Assembly: GCA_035574315.1 (NCBI GenBank)
Contig: DATLYW010000047.1
Location: 62,001 to 126,000 of the forward strand
DNA: 64,000 nucleotides
Reading direction: 5' to 3'
DNA from: Candidatus Zixiibacteriota bacterium
GTDB taxonomy: Bacteria > Desulfobacterota > Binatia > UBA9968
Shown: positions 54,240-61,934 of the stretch, piece by piece
Position numbering within the stretch: the first letter of the stretch is position 1
How the letters are laid out: each line of letters begins with the position of its first letter
Translations under genes and position numbers: made by a program
Notes under the pieces: model-generated
The model's input: the letters and a program-made list of their open reading frames with translations, nothing else
Told to the model about the DNA's origin: nothing
The model's database searches: none

Positions 54240-54382
54240 GGTGGAGAGTCCGCCGAAAGCAGGCCGAGAGCCGGGGGCAACCCGCTCTCGGGGAGAGGGG
54301 CCTGCGAGCCACCGGGATACGGTGTCTGCGTTACGAGCTGACCAACATAACTCCCTCCGGGGCCCGCGATGATCATGAGCTG

Positions 54383-54415
54383 TTGACAGGCGACGGGATA
54401 TGACGTTGATTTTAT
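54383..54415 (+). promoter_or_regulatory. Candidate promoter of the second hsp20-lon unit
   Basis: TTGACA at 54383-54388 is an exact -35 hexamer; the -10 is unclear (TTGATT at 54406-54411 with a 17-base spacer is the best fit). Upstream of ATG 54434. Confidence 0.35.
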
Positions 54416-54433
54416 GTCGGAGGGCTACCGTCC

Positions 54434-54874
54434 ATGGCAGATGAAAGAAAATGGCTGTCCGTTCCGGCGGATTTCCAGCGGCTCTCGGACGCAGTCGACC
54501 GGCTGTTCGACGAGATCATTCACCGGCCATGGGGATTCAGCCGGCCGGTGCCGGTATGGAGCCCGTCGATCGATCTTTCGGAAACCCCGGACGCGTACGT
54601 TCTCGAGGTCGATCTGCCCGGAGTCAAGAAGGAAGACGTGAAGGTGGAGCTGGAGGGCAGGGATCTCATATTGCGCGGCGAGCGCTCTTCCGAGCGAACC
54701 CAGAGCGGCTACAAGTTCCATTTTCAGGAGCGCTACTCCGGCGCGTTCATGCGCCGGATGACGCTTCCGGATTCCGTCGACAAGGACGCGATCGAGGCCG
54801 AATTCAAGGAAGGCGTTCTGCGGGTGACGCTGCCCAAGGTGAAGAAAAGCGGTGGAGGACGCAACCATGGTTGA
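54434..54874 (+). CDS. hsp20: Small heat-shock protein, Hsp20 family (copy 2)
   Basis: 146-residue alpha-crystallin-domain chaperone. SIDLSETPDAYVLEVDLPGVKKEDVKVELEG (split at about 45-75) opens the domain, GRDLILRGERS follows, and FKEGVLRVTLPKV near 125-137 is the family C-terminal strand. It differs from copy 1 in most positions, so the two are paralogues rather than a recent duplication. GGAGGG lies upstream of ATG 54434, and its stop lies 8 bases inside the next gene. Confidence 0.92.
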   Translation: MADERKWLSVPADFQRLSDAVDRLFDEIIHRPWGFSRPVPVWSPSIDLSETPDAYVLEVDLPGVKKEDVKVELEGRDLILRGERSSERTQSGYKFHFQERYSGAFMRRMTLPDSVDKDAIEAEFKEGVLRVTLPKVKKSGGGRNHG

Positions 54875-57341
54875 GGCGGGCCCGGACCCCGCGGATTCCG
54901 CCGGCCTTCGAAATGCGGAGCCGCCGCGCGAGCTCACCCCGGAGCAGTTGCGTTTCCGCGTGAAGCTCGACGAGTCGTTCTCGACGACCGAGGACGTCGT
55001 GTCGCTCGAGGATTTCGCCGGCCAGAACCGCGCGCTGGCGGCCCTCGAGCTCGGGCTCGGCCTCTCGGGGCGGGGATACAACGTCTTCGTCTCGGGGCTC
55101 ACGGGCGTGGAGAACCTGCGGGCGCTTCAGGAATGGATCGCCGAGAGGTCGGCGCAGCGCGAGACGCCCGGCGACTGGGTGTACGTCCACAATTTCAAGC
55201 ACGCCGACGCCCCCCGGGCGATCTACCTCCGCGCCGGCCAGGGATCGGCCCTCAAACGGAAAATGCACGAGCTCGTGCGGACGCTCAGGGAGGAGCTGCC
55301 CAAGGCCTTCCGGCAGGAGGCGTTCGACAAGGAAAAAGCGCAGCTCAGGGAGAAGTACAACCGCCGGGCGCAGGAGATCAATGCGGCGTTCGAGCGGCTC
55401 GCCCGCGAGAAAGGCTTCGTCGTCCAGGCGGGACCCGGCGGCCAGATCTTTTTCATCCCGATCATCGGCGGCAAGCCGATGGAGAGTCCGGAGGAATTCG
55501 CCCGGCTGAGCCCCGCCGAGCAGGAAGAGATCGGGCGCCGGCAGCAGGAGCTTGCCGCGGAAATGGAGCGCTTCGGGCGCCGGCAACAGGAGGTGATACG
55601 CGAGCTGGAAGCCGACATCCGGCTCGTGGAGCGGCGTTTCTGCGAGAACCTCCTGGAGCCGCTGTTGCGGGAGATCGAAGCGGCGATGGCCAACGAGGAG
55701 GTCGCGACGTATCTCAAGGAGGTCAAAAGCCACATCCTCGATCACCTGGACGATTTCAAGGAAGCCGAGCGGCCGGTGCCGTTCATGCCGTTCGCCGCGC
55801 CGCCGCGCGAGCGCGATCCGTTTCTCGAGTACGAGGTCAACGTAGTCGTGGACAACGCCGAAACCCGGGGAGCTCCGGTTCTCGTCGAGACCTCGCCCAC
55901 GTATCTCAACCTGTTCGGGACCATCGAGCGCGTGGTCGACCGCTTCGGGCGCCTCGTCACCAATTTCACCCGCATCCGCTCCGGTTCGCTGCTCCGCGCC
56001 CACGGCGGCTACCTGATCTTCAGCCTCGACGACGCCATCACGGAACCGGCCGTCTGGAAAGTCCTCAAGCGCACCCTCAAGAGCGGGCGCATCGAGATCG
56101 AAACGTACGAGCCGTTCGCGCTGTTCTCGACTTCCGGCCTGAAACCGGAGCCGGTGAGCATCGATACCAAGGTCATCGCCGTCGGCAGCTCGTTCCTGTA
56201 TTACCTCCTGTACACCTATGACGAAGAGTTCCGGGAGACCTTCAAGCTCCGGGCCGATTTCCGCGGCACCATGGAGCTCGAAGAAACCCACCTCCAAACC
56301 TACCCGCGCTGGGTGGCCAAGATCTGCCGCGAAGAGAAGCTGCCGCACTTCGACCGCGGCGCCGTGGAGAGGATGATCGAGTTCGGCGCGCGCCGGGCGG
56401 AAGACCGCGAGAAGATTTCGGCGGTTTACGCCGAGATCGCCGACGTCGTGCGCGAAGCCGCCTTTTGGGCACGGCAGGAAGGCGCGCGCCTCGTGGCCGC
56501 GCGCCACGTCCAGCGGGCGCTCGAAAACCGGGTCTTCCGCTCGAATCGCATCGAAGAAGAGATCCGGGAGCTGATCGCCAAAGGCACGATCCTGATCGAC
56601 ATCGATGGCAAGAAGGTCGGACAGGTCAACGGGTTGTCGGTTCTCGAGCTGGGCGGATACGCTTTCGGCCGCCCGTCGCGCGTGACGGCCAGCGTCGCCA
56701 TGGGACAGAGCGGGCTGATCAACATCGAGCGCGAGTCCCGGCTGAGCGGCAGCATCCACGACAAGGGAGTGCTGATTCTCGCAGGGTACCTGCGCAACCG
56801 CTACGGCCAGGACAAGCCGCTCACCATTTCCGCGAGCATCTGCTTCGAGCAATCCTACGCGGGTGTCGAGGGGGACAGCGCTTCGTCGACCGAGCTTTAC
56901 GCGCTCCTGTCGCGCCTCGCCAATATCCCGCTGCGCCAGGACATCGCCGTGACGGGCTCGGTCAATCAGTGGGGCCAGGTGCAGGCGATCGGCGGCGTGA
57001 ACGAAAAAATCGAGGGTTTTTTCGACGTCTGCCGGGTCATGGGCCTCACCGGCAGGCAAGGAGTGATGATCCCCGAGGCCAACTGCCGCAACCTGCTCTT
57101 GCGCGCGGACGTCATCGAGGCCGTGGAGCAGGGCCGATTTCACATCTACCCGGTCCGCACCATCGACGAGGGGATCGAGCTGCTCAGCGGCGTACGCGCC
57201 GGCATGCCGGACGAGGAGGGCACCTTCAACGGCGAAGTCAATCGCCGGCTGCGGGAGCTGGCGAGCGGCCTGAAGGCGTTCGTCGGCGAAGCCCAGGCGA
57301 AAAGCCCGGATAGCGGCCTAGACAACCAGAAGCCGGGCTGA
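54867..57341 (+). CDS. Lon-family protease (AAA_32/LonB-like)
   Basis: 824 residues. Residues about 1-600 are the AAA-like and coiled-coil region; the P-loop position reads VSGLTGVEN (about 72-80), so the usual G-x4-GK[ST] is lost, and the YLIFSLDDAI strand stands at the Walker B place. The C-terminal proteolytic domain has catalytic Ser671 in EGDSASSTE and Lys714 in GGVNEKIEG, the Lon dyad. ATG 54867 is preferred over GTG 54852 because GGAGG precedes it and it overlaps the hsp20 stop by 8 bases. Likely a stress protease; co-transcription with hsp20 fits. Confidence 0.85.
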   Translation: MVEAGPDPADSAGLRNAEPPRELTPEQLRFRVKLDESFSTTEDVVSLEDFAGQNRALAALELGLGLSGRGYNVFVSGLTGVENLRALQEWIAERSAQRETPGDWVYVHNFKHADAPRAIYLRAGQGSALKRKMHELVRTLREELPKAFRQEAFDKEKAQLREKYNRRAQEINAAFERLAREKGFVVQAGPGGQIFFIPIIGGKPMESPEEFARLSPAEQEEIGRRQQELAAEMERFGRRQQEVIRELEADIRLVERRFCENLLEPLLREIEAAMANEEVATYLKEVKSHILDHLDDFKEAERPVPFMPFAAPPRERDPFLEYEVNVVVDNAETRGAPVLVETSPTYLNLFGTIERVVDRFGRLVTNFTRIRSGSLLRAHGGYLIFSLDDAITEPAVWKVLKRTLKSGRIEIETYEPFALFSTSGLKPEPVSIDTKVIAVGSSFLYYLLYTYDEEFRETFKLRADFRGTMELEETHLQTYPRWVAKICREEKLPHFDRGAVERMIEFGARRAEDREKISAVYAEIADVVREAAFWARQEGARLVAARHVQRALENRVFRSNRIEEEIRELIAKGTILIDIDGKKVGQVNGLSVLELGGYAFGRPSRVTASVAMGQSGLINIERESRLSGSIHDKGVLILAGYLRNRYGQDKPLTISASICFEQSYAGVEGDSASSTELYALLSRLANIPLRQDIAVTGSVNQWGQVQAIGGVNEKIEGFFDVCRVMGLTGRQGVMIPEANCRNLLLRADVIEAVEQGRFHIYPVRTIDEGIELLSGVRAGMPDEEGTFNGEVNRRLRELASGLKAFVGEAQAKSPDSGLDNQKPG

Positions 57342-57349
57342 CCGGCGTG

Positions 57350-57388
57350 CTTTTCGCCTTCCGATACGGCCGGCCGGAACCCGAAAAG
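57350..57388. terminator. Nested hairpin between convergent genes
   Basis: Outer arms CTTTTCG (57350-57356) and CGAAAAG (57382-57388), inner arms TTCCG (57359-57363) and CGGAA (57375-57379), and 2-base internal loops on both sides. It lies between the lon-type gene and the convergent gene at 57391-57639 and can serve both strands, though no long T-run follows. Confidence 0.5.
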
Positions 57389-57390
57389 TT

Positions 57391-57639
57391 TCACCCATGC
57401 GCTTGCTGGCCGGCCGCGTTCAGTCGATGGACGGGAATCTCCAGGTTGCGCAGCACGCGTATGTCGATCGGGCTGCACTCCTGAACTTCGATGCTTTGTT
57501 CCTCGAAATTCCCTTCGGTCGCACGGGTAAGAAGGTCGATGACTTCGGCGCGTTCCGGAAGCGAGCTCTTTTCCAGAAAAAGGCTCCGCTTCTTTTTGTC
57601 GCCGGCTGCCTTGTTGCGGTAAATCACTTCGAAGATCAT
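57391..57639 (-). CDS. Small unknown protein downstream of lon
   Basis: 82 residues: MIFEVIYRN start, Lys-rich GDKKKRS, then SLPERAEVIDLLTRATEGNFEEQSIEV (split for length; about 26-51) and IDIRVLRNLEIPVHRLN. Alternating pattern suggests a small alpha/beta domain. AAGGGGAG directly precedes ATG 57639, and base use is coding-like. No family recognised. A two-tier dyad (57735-57779) lies about 100 bases upstream. Confidence 0.55.
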   Translation of the reverse strand: MIFEVIYRNKAAGDKKKRSLFLEKSSLPERAEVIDLLTRATEGNFEEQSIEVQECSPIDIRVLRNLEIPVHRLNAAGQQAHG

Positions 57640-57734
57640 CTCCCCTTACCTCTCAGGGAATTGCCCGATCTGGAGAATTGCAAGCGCCCTGCCAGGCCAA
57701 CTGGCGGAAAACATTGAGTTTTGACCATCCAGAG

Positions 57735-57779
57735 TGACGTGCCGGGGCACTCGGAGCGGTTGAGTGCCGAAACACGTCA
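57735..57779. promoter_or_regulatory. 45-bp two-tier palindrome with a CIRCE-like core
   Basis: Outer arms TGACGTG (57735-57741) and CACGTCA (57773-57779), inner arms GGCACTC (57746-57752) and GAGTGCC (57762-57768), N4 between tiers and a 9-base centre. GCACTC-N9-GAGTGC equals the core of the CIRCE heat-shock operator bound by HrcA, though the TTA/TAA ends are missing. It lies in the gap after the Hsp20-Lon block, upstream of the small gene at 57639 on the minus strand. As RNA it would fold into a 14-bp stem. Confidence 0.55.
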
Positions 57780-57860
57780 TCGGCCGGCCCGGATACCCCG
57801 GCCAGGTTGCTGAAAAATCGAGCTTTCCAGATTGCACGCTCTTTGCTCTTCCGGGACAGC

Positions 57861-58064
57861 ATGAAGAAGACCCTCAACTCTGCAATGGCTGACTACCTCG
57901 AGATACGAAGGCTCGAACGGCGAGCCAGGAAAGCTTTCGACGACACCTGTTCCCTCGCTCAACGACGATTGAGGCTGTACGAGCAGTACCTGTTCCTGAG
58001 AAGACGTCACCGGGTCCGGTTCGCGGGACAATTCCTTGTCATAGAAGGAGGGAAGCGAGGCTAG
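57861..58064 (+). CDS. Possible small basic protein
   Basis: About 67 residues from ATG 57861 (a longer frame starts at 57807). Arg/Leu-rich helix: SAMADYLEIRRLERRARKAF then AQRRLRLYEQYLFLRRRHRV. It could be a small helical protein, but there is no clear ribosome site and no family. Low-confidence gene. Confidence 0.3.
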   Translation: MKKTLNSAMADYLEIRRLERRARKAFDDTCSLAQRRLRLYEQYLFLRRRHRVRFAGQFLVIEGGKRG

Positions 58065-58069
58065 CCGCT

Positions 58070-58250
58070 GTTAGTCGCTTCGCTCCCGTTCAAAACGTTC
58101 AAGCCGTTCAATCGCTTCGCTCCGTTCAAGCCGTCCGCTTCGCGGCGGCAAGAACCAGGAACCCGAAACCGAATTTTTCCGCAATCCGCAATTTCCGTTC
58201 GCGCCGGTCTTCGTCCCCGGTCCACGCTTCGAACCTCGAACCTGTCTTTT
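58070..58250. repeat. Composite intergenic repeat, copy R7 (diverged)
   Basis: GTCGCTTCGCTCC boxes, four GTTCAA units, and a CCGGTCTTCGTCCCCGGTCCACGC run followed by TTCGAACCTCGAACCTG. The palindrome core is missing. It lies upstream of the sigma factor gene. Confidence 0.65.
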
Positions 58251-58400
58251 CCCGGCAAAGGCGCAAGAGCCTAGCACGATTGCATTTTCTGCTCACCGCT
58301 TGCTGCTGACAGCGGACTGACCGGATAGCGCGAACCGGAAACTGCTTTTTTACGTGGTTCACAAACGGGCGGTTTTGTAGTTATACGTTATGTCGAACCC

Positions 58401-58895
58401 ATGGCTGCCCCTTTCGAGCTCCTGATCGAGCGCTACCACGACGAGATTCTCGGCTATCTCTGGCGGCTGCTCGGCGTCGACGGCCGGGAAGATCGAGCGG
58501 CGGACGCCGAGGACCTGGCCCAGGAGGTGTTTCTGCGGGCCTACCGGGCCTATCCGAAGCTGCGTCCCTCCAGCAATCACCGGGCCTGGCTTTACAAGAT
58601 CGCGACCAACTGCGCCTGCACGAGGCTCAGGCAGAGAAAAAAGCGACGTGACCGCTACGCGCCGTTCGAGGAAGCCGAAACGGCCGGCTGGACGGAAGAC
58701 GAGAACGAGGGCCGGAAAAGCCTGCGGCGGCTGGTCGAACGGCTGCCGGTGAAGCAGAAAGCCTGTCTTACGCTGCGTTACCTCCAGGAACTCGATTACC
58801 GGCAAATTGCCCGAATACTCGGCTGCACGGAACAAAACGCACGCGCCAACGTCTCCCGGGCGATCCGCAGCCTGCGCTCGGCTTTGGAGAAATGA
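58401..58895 (+). CDS. RNA polymerase sigma factor, ECF (sigma-70 region 2/4) type
   Basis: 164-residue ECF-type sigma factor. Region 2 (about 8-80) includes DAEDLAQEVFLRAYRAYPKL and AWLYKIATNCACTRLR; region 4 (about 105-162) includes LTLRYLQELDYRQIARILGC and QNARANVSRAIRSL, the helix-turn-helix. No region 3. Start ATG 58401 has no clear ribosome site; -35-like TTCACA (58358) and -10-like TATACG (58382) would give a very short leader. It overlaps the methyltransferase gene by 4 bases (ATGA). A normal anti-sigma gene is absent. Confidence 0.9.
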   Translation: MAAPFELLIERYHDEILGYLWRLLGVDGREDRAADAEDLAQEVFLRAYRAYPKLRPSSNHRAWLYKIATNCACTRLRQRKKRRDRYAPFEEAETAGWTEDENEGRKSLRRLVERLPVKQKACLTLRYLQELDYRQIARILGCTEQNARANVSRAIRSLRSALEK

Positions 58896-59524
58896 GCATG
58901 GAGAAGCGAAGCTACGACAGAGATCGTGCCGTCGGGGAAGCCCTGCGTTCGGTGCTGCGGACCCCGCCCCGCGAGGCTCTTTCCCGTTCGCGCGACCGCA
59001 TCGAGCAATGGTTTTCGCGGGAAGCTCCGCCGATCCTGTGGGGCGAAATGCGCTCTCCGCTGGGGCCGCTTTTCGCTGCCGTGACCCCGCGCGGCCTCTG
59101 GGCACTCGAGTTCGGAAGGCCGAAGCCGTCGTTTCTGGCCCGACTCGGTTCGCGCGCCCGGGTAAAGAACGATCCGCGCGCGGTCGCGCCGATCCTGGCG
59201 CAACTGCGCGATTATTTCCGGGGCCGGCGCACGCGCTTCGACGTCGCCGTCGACCTGACGGAGCTGACGTCTTTTCAGAGGCGGGTTCTGGAGGTCACAT
59301 GCCGGATCGCCCCGGGCGAGGTGCGGACCTACCAGGAGGTTGCGCGCGCGCTGGGAAAGCCGCGAGCGAGCAGACCCGTGGGCCAGGCGCTCGCGCGCAA
59401 CCCGGTGCCGATCGTCATCCCCTGCCACCGGGTTCTCGGCAGCAACGGCTCGCTGTGCGGCTACAGCGGCGGTGCGGGCCTCGCCGCCAAACGCTGGCTT
59501 CTCCGACTGGAAGGTGCCTTGTAG
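58892..59524 (+). CDS. ogt: Methylated-DNA-[protein]-cysteine S-methyltransferase
   Basis: 210-residue suicide repair protein that removes methyl or alkyl groups from O6-guanine. The active-site motif VIPCHRVLG places the acceptor at Cys178; VRTYQEVARALGKPRASRPVGQALARNP is the DNA-binding helix region. Residues 1-45 form an N-terminal extension (MEKRSYDRDRAVGEALRSVL) with no known Ada motif. It overlaps the sigma-factor gene by 4 bases, so the pair is co-translated; the extension sits where anti-sigma domains often lie, but I see no zinc motif. Confidence 0.9.
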   Translation: MSMEKRSYDRDRAVGEALRSVLRTPPREALSRSRDRIEQWFSREAPPILWGEMRSPLGPLFAAVTPRGLWALEFGRPKPSFLARLGSRARVKNDPRAVAPILAQLRDYFRGRRTRFDVAVDLTELTSFQRRVLEVTCRIAPGEVRTYQEVARALGKPRASRPVGQALARNPVPIVIPCHRVLGSNGSLCGYSGGAGLAAKRWLLRLEGAL

Positions 59525-60454
59525 GTGCCGCGCTCCGCCTCGCGCTCGACGCGGTACGGCGCCCCGCTGCCCGCTATCTGGGCAGCCCTGATTTCAGTCT
59601 ACCTGATCTGGGGCTCGACCTACCTCGCGATCCGTTTCGCGGTCGAGACCGCGCCTCCTTTCTTGATGGCGGCTGCGCGCTTTCTTGTGTCCGGCGGAGC
59701 GCTGTACGCGTGGCGACGTCTGCGCGGCGATCCCGCGCCGCGAGCCCGCGAGTGGGTCAACGCCGGCATCATCGGCCTCTTTCTTCTCGTCGGCGGCAAC
59801 GGAGGCGTTGTCTGGGCGGAACAATTCGTGGAGTCCGGCCTCGCGGCCCTCGTGGTCTCGACCGTGCCGCTGTGGCTCGTCCTGCTGGACGCCTTCCGGC
59901 CGCGGGGCAGGTGGCCGCGGGCGGTCGCCGCCGCAGGCGTCCTCTTGGGCTTCGGCGGTGTCGCATTGCTCGTCGGCGCGCCGGAGAGTCCGGCCTCGGA
60001 CGCGAGCGCGGCGGGATCGACCGTTCTCGTGCTCGCGTCGCTGCTCTGGGCGGCCGGCTCGCTCTATGGCAGGAACGCCGAGCTGCCCGCCTCGCCCCTG
60101 CTCGGAACCGCGATGGAAATGCTGACGGGGGGCGTGGCCCTGGCCCTGCTGTCGATGGCGCTCGGCGAATGGAACAGCTTCGACGCCGCGTCCGTGTCCG
60201 CGCGCTCCGCATGGGCCCTGCTCTACCTCACGGTCGTCGGATCGAGCGCTTTCGTCGCTTACGTGTGGCTGTTGCGCGTTGCGCCCACGCCGCTGGTCGC
60301 CACCTACGCCTACGTGAACCCGCTGGTCGCGGTTCTGCTCGGCCACTTTCTCGCCGCCGAGCCCCTGGGCGCGCGCACGCTGCTGGCCGGGGCGCTGATC
60401 ATCGGATCGGTGATTCTGGTGAGCCTCCCGGCGGCGACCCGGCGAGGCCCCTGA
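59525..60454 (+). CDS. EamA/DMT-superfamily permease
   Basis: 309-residue drug/metabolite transporter with ten helices in two EamA repeats. First repeat starts ISVYLIWGSTYLAIRF near 20-35 and second near residue 160 (VLVLASLLWAAGSLYGR). GTG 59525 follows the previous stop directly. Such permeases export amino acids, drugs or metabolites; substrate unknown. It is probably read with the sigma and repair genes. Confidence 0.85.
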   Translation: MPRSASRSTRYGAPLPAIWAALISVYLIWGSTYLAIRFAVETAPPFLMAAARFLVSGGALYAWRRLRGDPAPRAREWVNAGIIGLFLLVGGNGGVVWAEQFVESGLAALVVSTVPLWLVLLDAFRPRGRWPRAVAAAGVLLGFGGVALLVGAPESPASDASAAGSTVLVLASLLWAAGSLYGRNAELPASPLLGTAMEMLTGGVALALLSMALGEWNSFDAASVSARSAWALLYLTVVGSSAFVAYVWLLRVAPTPLVATYAYVNPLVAVLLGHFLAAEPLGARTLLAGALIIGSVILVSLPAATRRGP

Positions 60455-60510
60455 TCGCAATTGACAAGAAGGGCGCACTTCCAGTATGGAGCGGTTCGGA
60501 GGTGAAGCCC

Positions 60511-61533
60511 ATGAAGCGCAGACTCACGGCGGTGGTGGCGGTGTTTCTGAGCCTTTCGCTCTCCACCCCCCTTTTCGGCGACGACTTCTACAAGGGCAAG
60601 ACGATTCGCGCCATCGTCGGCGGCACGGCCGGCGGCGGCTTCGACGTCTATACCCGGGCGGTGACGCGTTACATGGGAAAACACATTCCCGGCAACCCCA
60701 CCTTCGTCGTGGAAAACATGACCGGAGCCGCAACCCGCATCGCGGCCAAATACATTCACGGTGCGGCGAAGCCCGACGGCCTGACCTTCGGGATCTTCAA
60801 CGGCTACCTGATCCTCAGCCAGGTGTTGAACCCGAAGGCATTCGACTTCGACGTGCGCAAGTTCGAGTGGATCGGCGTCCCGGTCCAGGACAACGTGGCG
60901 TGCGCGCTGCGCCGGGAGAGCGGTATCACCCGGGTGGATCAGTGGCTGGCCGCCAGGGCGCCGATCAAGATGGGCGGGCTCGGACCGGGCAACAGCACCA
61001 GCGACGTCGTGCGGACGATCAAGGCGACGCTGAATCTGCCCGTTCAGCTCGTCGAGGGTTACAAAGGCACCGCCGACATACGGCTGGCCGCGGACGGCGG
61101 CGAGCTTCAGGGCGCCTGCTGGGCCTATGAGTCGATCAAGGTCACGTGGACGAAAGCGCTCCAGGCCGGCGACGTCAATGTCGTCCTCCAGGTGACGGAG
61201 AAGAAGATTCCCGAGCTTTCCAGCGTGCCGAGCGCGCTGGAGCTCGCGAAGACAGACGAAGCGAGGGAGATCATCCGGCACGGCGCGATCGCTCCGAGCG
61301 CGATCACGCGCGTTTACGTCACCACTCCCGGCACGCCCAGGGACCGGGTGCAGATTTTGCGCAAGGCGTTCGCCGACACGCTCAAGGATCCCGATTTTCT
61401 CGCCGAGGCGAAAAAGGCGCGGCTCGAGGTCAATCCCCTCGGCGGCGAAGAGGTCGGCAGGATCGTCGCCGACCTGTTCAGCCTGAGCCCCGCCATGGTC
61501 TCCAGGCTCGCCGCCATTCTGGCGGCGAAATAA
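60511..61533 (+). CDS. tctC: TctC/Bug-family substrate-binding protein, copy 4
   Basis: 340-residue periplasmic binding protein. Signal peptide 1-23 (VVAVFLSLSLSTPLFG), mature start DDFYKGKTIRAIVGGTAGGGFD, then HIPGNPTFVVENMTGAATRIAAKYIHGAAKPDGL. It keeps the Bug frame but differs from the 7736-11403 copies in the ligand loops (GGLGPGNSTSD near 154). Its clear GGAGGTGAAGCCC site fixes ATG 60511. No TctA/B genes adjoin; it may use the cluster at 7166-13043. It precedes a truncated binding protein and an amidohydrolase. Confidence 0.86.
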   Translation: MKRRLTAVVAVFLSLSLSTPLFGDDFYKGKTIRAIVGGTAGGGFDVYTRAVTRYMGKHIPGNPTFVVENMTGAATRIAAKYIHGAAKPDGLTFGIFNGYLILSQVLNPKAFDFDVRKFEWIGVPVQDNVACALRRESGITRVDQWLAARAPIKMGGLGPGNSTSDVVRTIKATLNLPVQLVEGYKGTADIRLAADGGELQGACWAYESIKVTWTKALQAGDVNVVLQVTEKKIPELSSVPSALELAKTDEAREIIRHGAIAPSAITRVYVTTPGTPRDRVQILRKAFADTLKDPDFLAEAKKARLEVNPLGGEEVGRIVADLFSLSPAMVSRLAAILAAK

Positions 61534-61549
61534 GCACGCCGGGGGAACG

Positions 61550-61927
61550 ATGCCCGGCCGGTTTCTCGCAGCTTTGGTCGTCGCGATGTTCGCGGCTTCG
61601 GCGCCGCCGCTGCCGTTGCGCGCGGCGCAGGCAGCGGATCCCGGGCCGGAGAAGAGCCGCCTCCGGGTCGCGATCGCCGCTTACGGGCCGCTCTATCTGC
61701 CGCTGCTCGTGGCCCAGGAGGCCGGCTATTTCTCCAGGCGCGGCGTCAAGGTCGACCTTTCGCAGCCCAGCGCCACCGCCTCGGCTCAGGCGCTGACCTC
61801 GGGCACGATCGACGTGTATCAGGGGGGCGCCGCGATCATTCACGCGAACGTCGGCGGCGACAACGCCCTGATTCAAGAGGTCAACGGCACCTGCGGCGCG
61901 ACGCTCTTTCCGGGCGAGGTGAGGTGA
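61550..61927 (+). pseudogene. Truncated NitT/TauT-type substrate-binding protein
   Basis: 125 residues: signal peptide (LAALVVAMFAASAPPLPLRAA), then RVAIAAYGPLYLPLLVAQEAGYFSRRGVKVDLSQPS, the NMT1/SsuA-family first lobe strand, and TSGTIDVYQGGAAIIHANVGGDN. Family members are about 330 residues, so only the first third remains before the TGA at 61925, which runs straight into the ribosome site of the amidohydrolase. No rest of the gene follows in another frame. Probably a deletion remnant. Confidence 0.65.
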
Positions 61928-61934
61928 AGCCGCG

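Noticed and set aside
57646..57877. Open frames across the two-tier palindrome
   Set aside because: Two overlapping minus-strand frames exist but neither has a family, signal or ribosome site; the dyad explains the sequence better.
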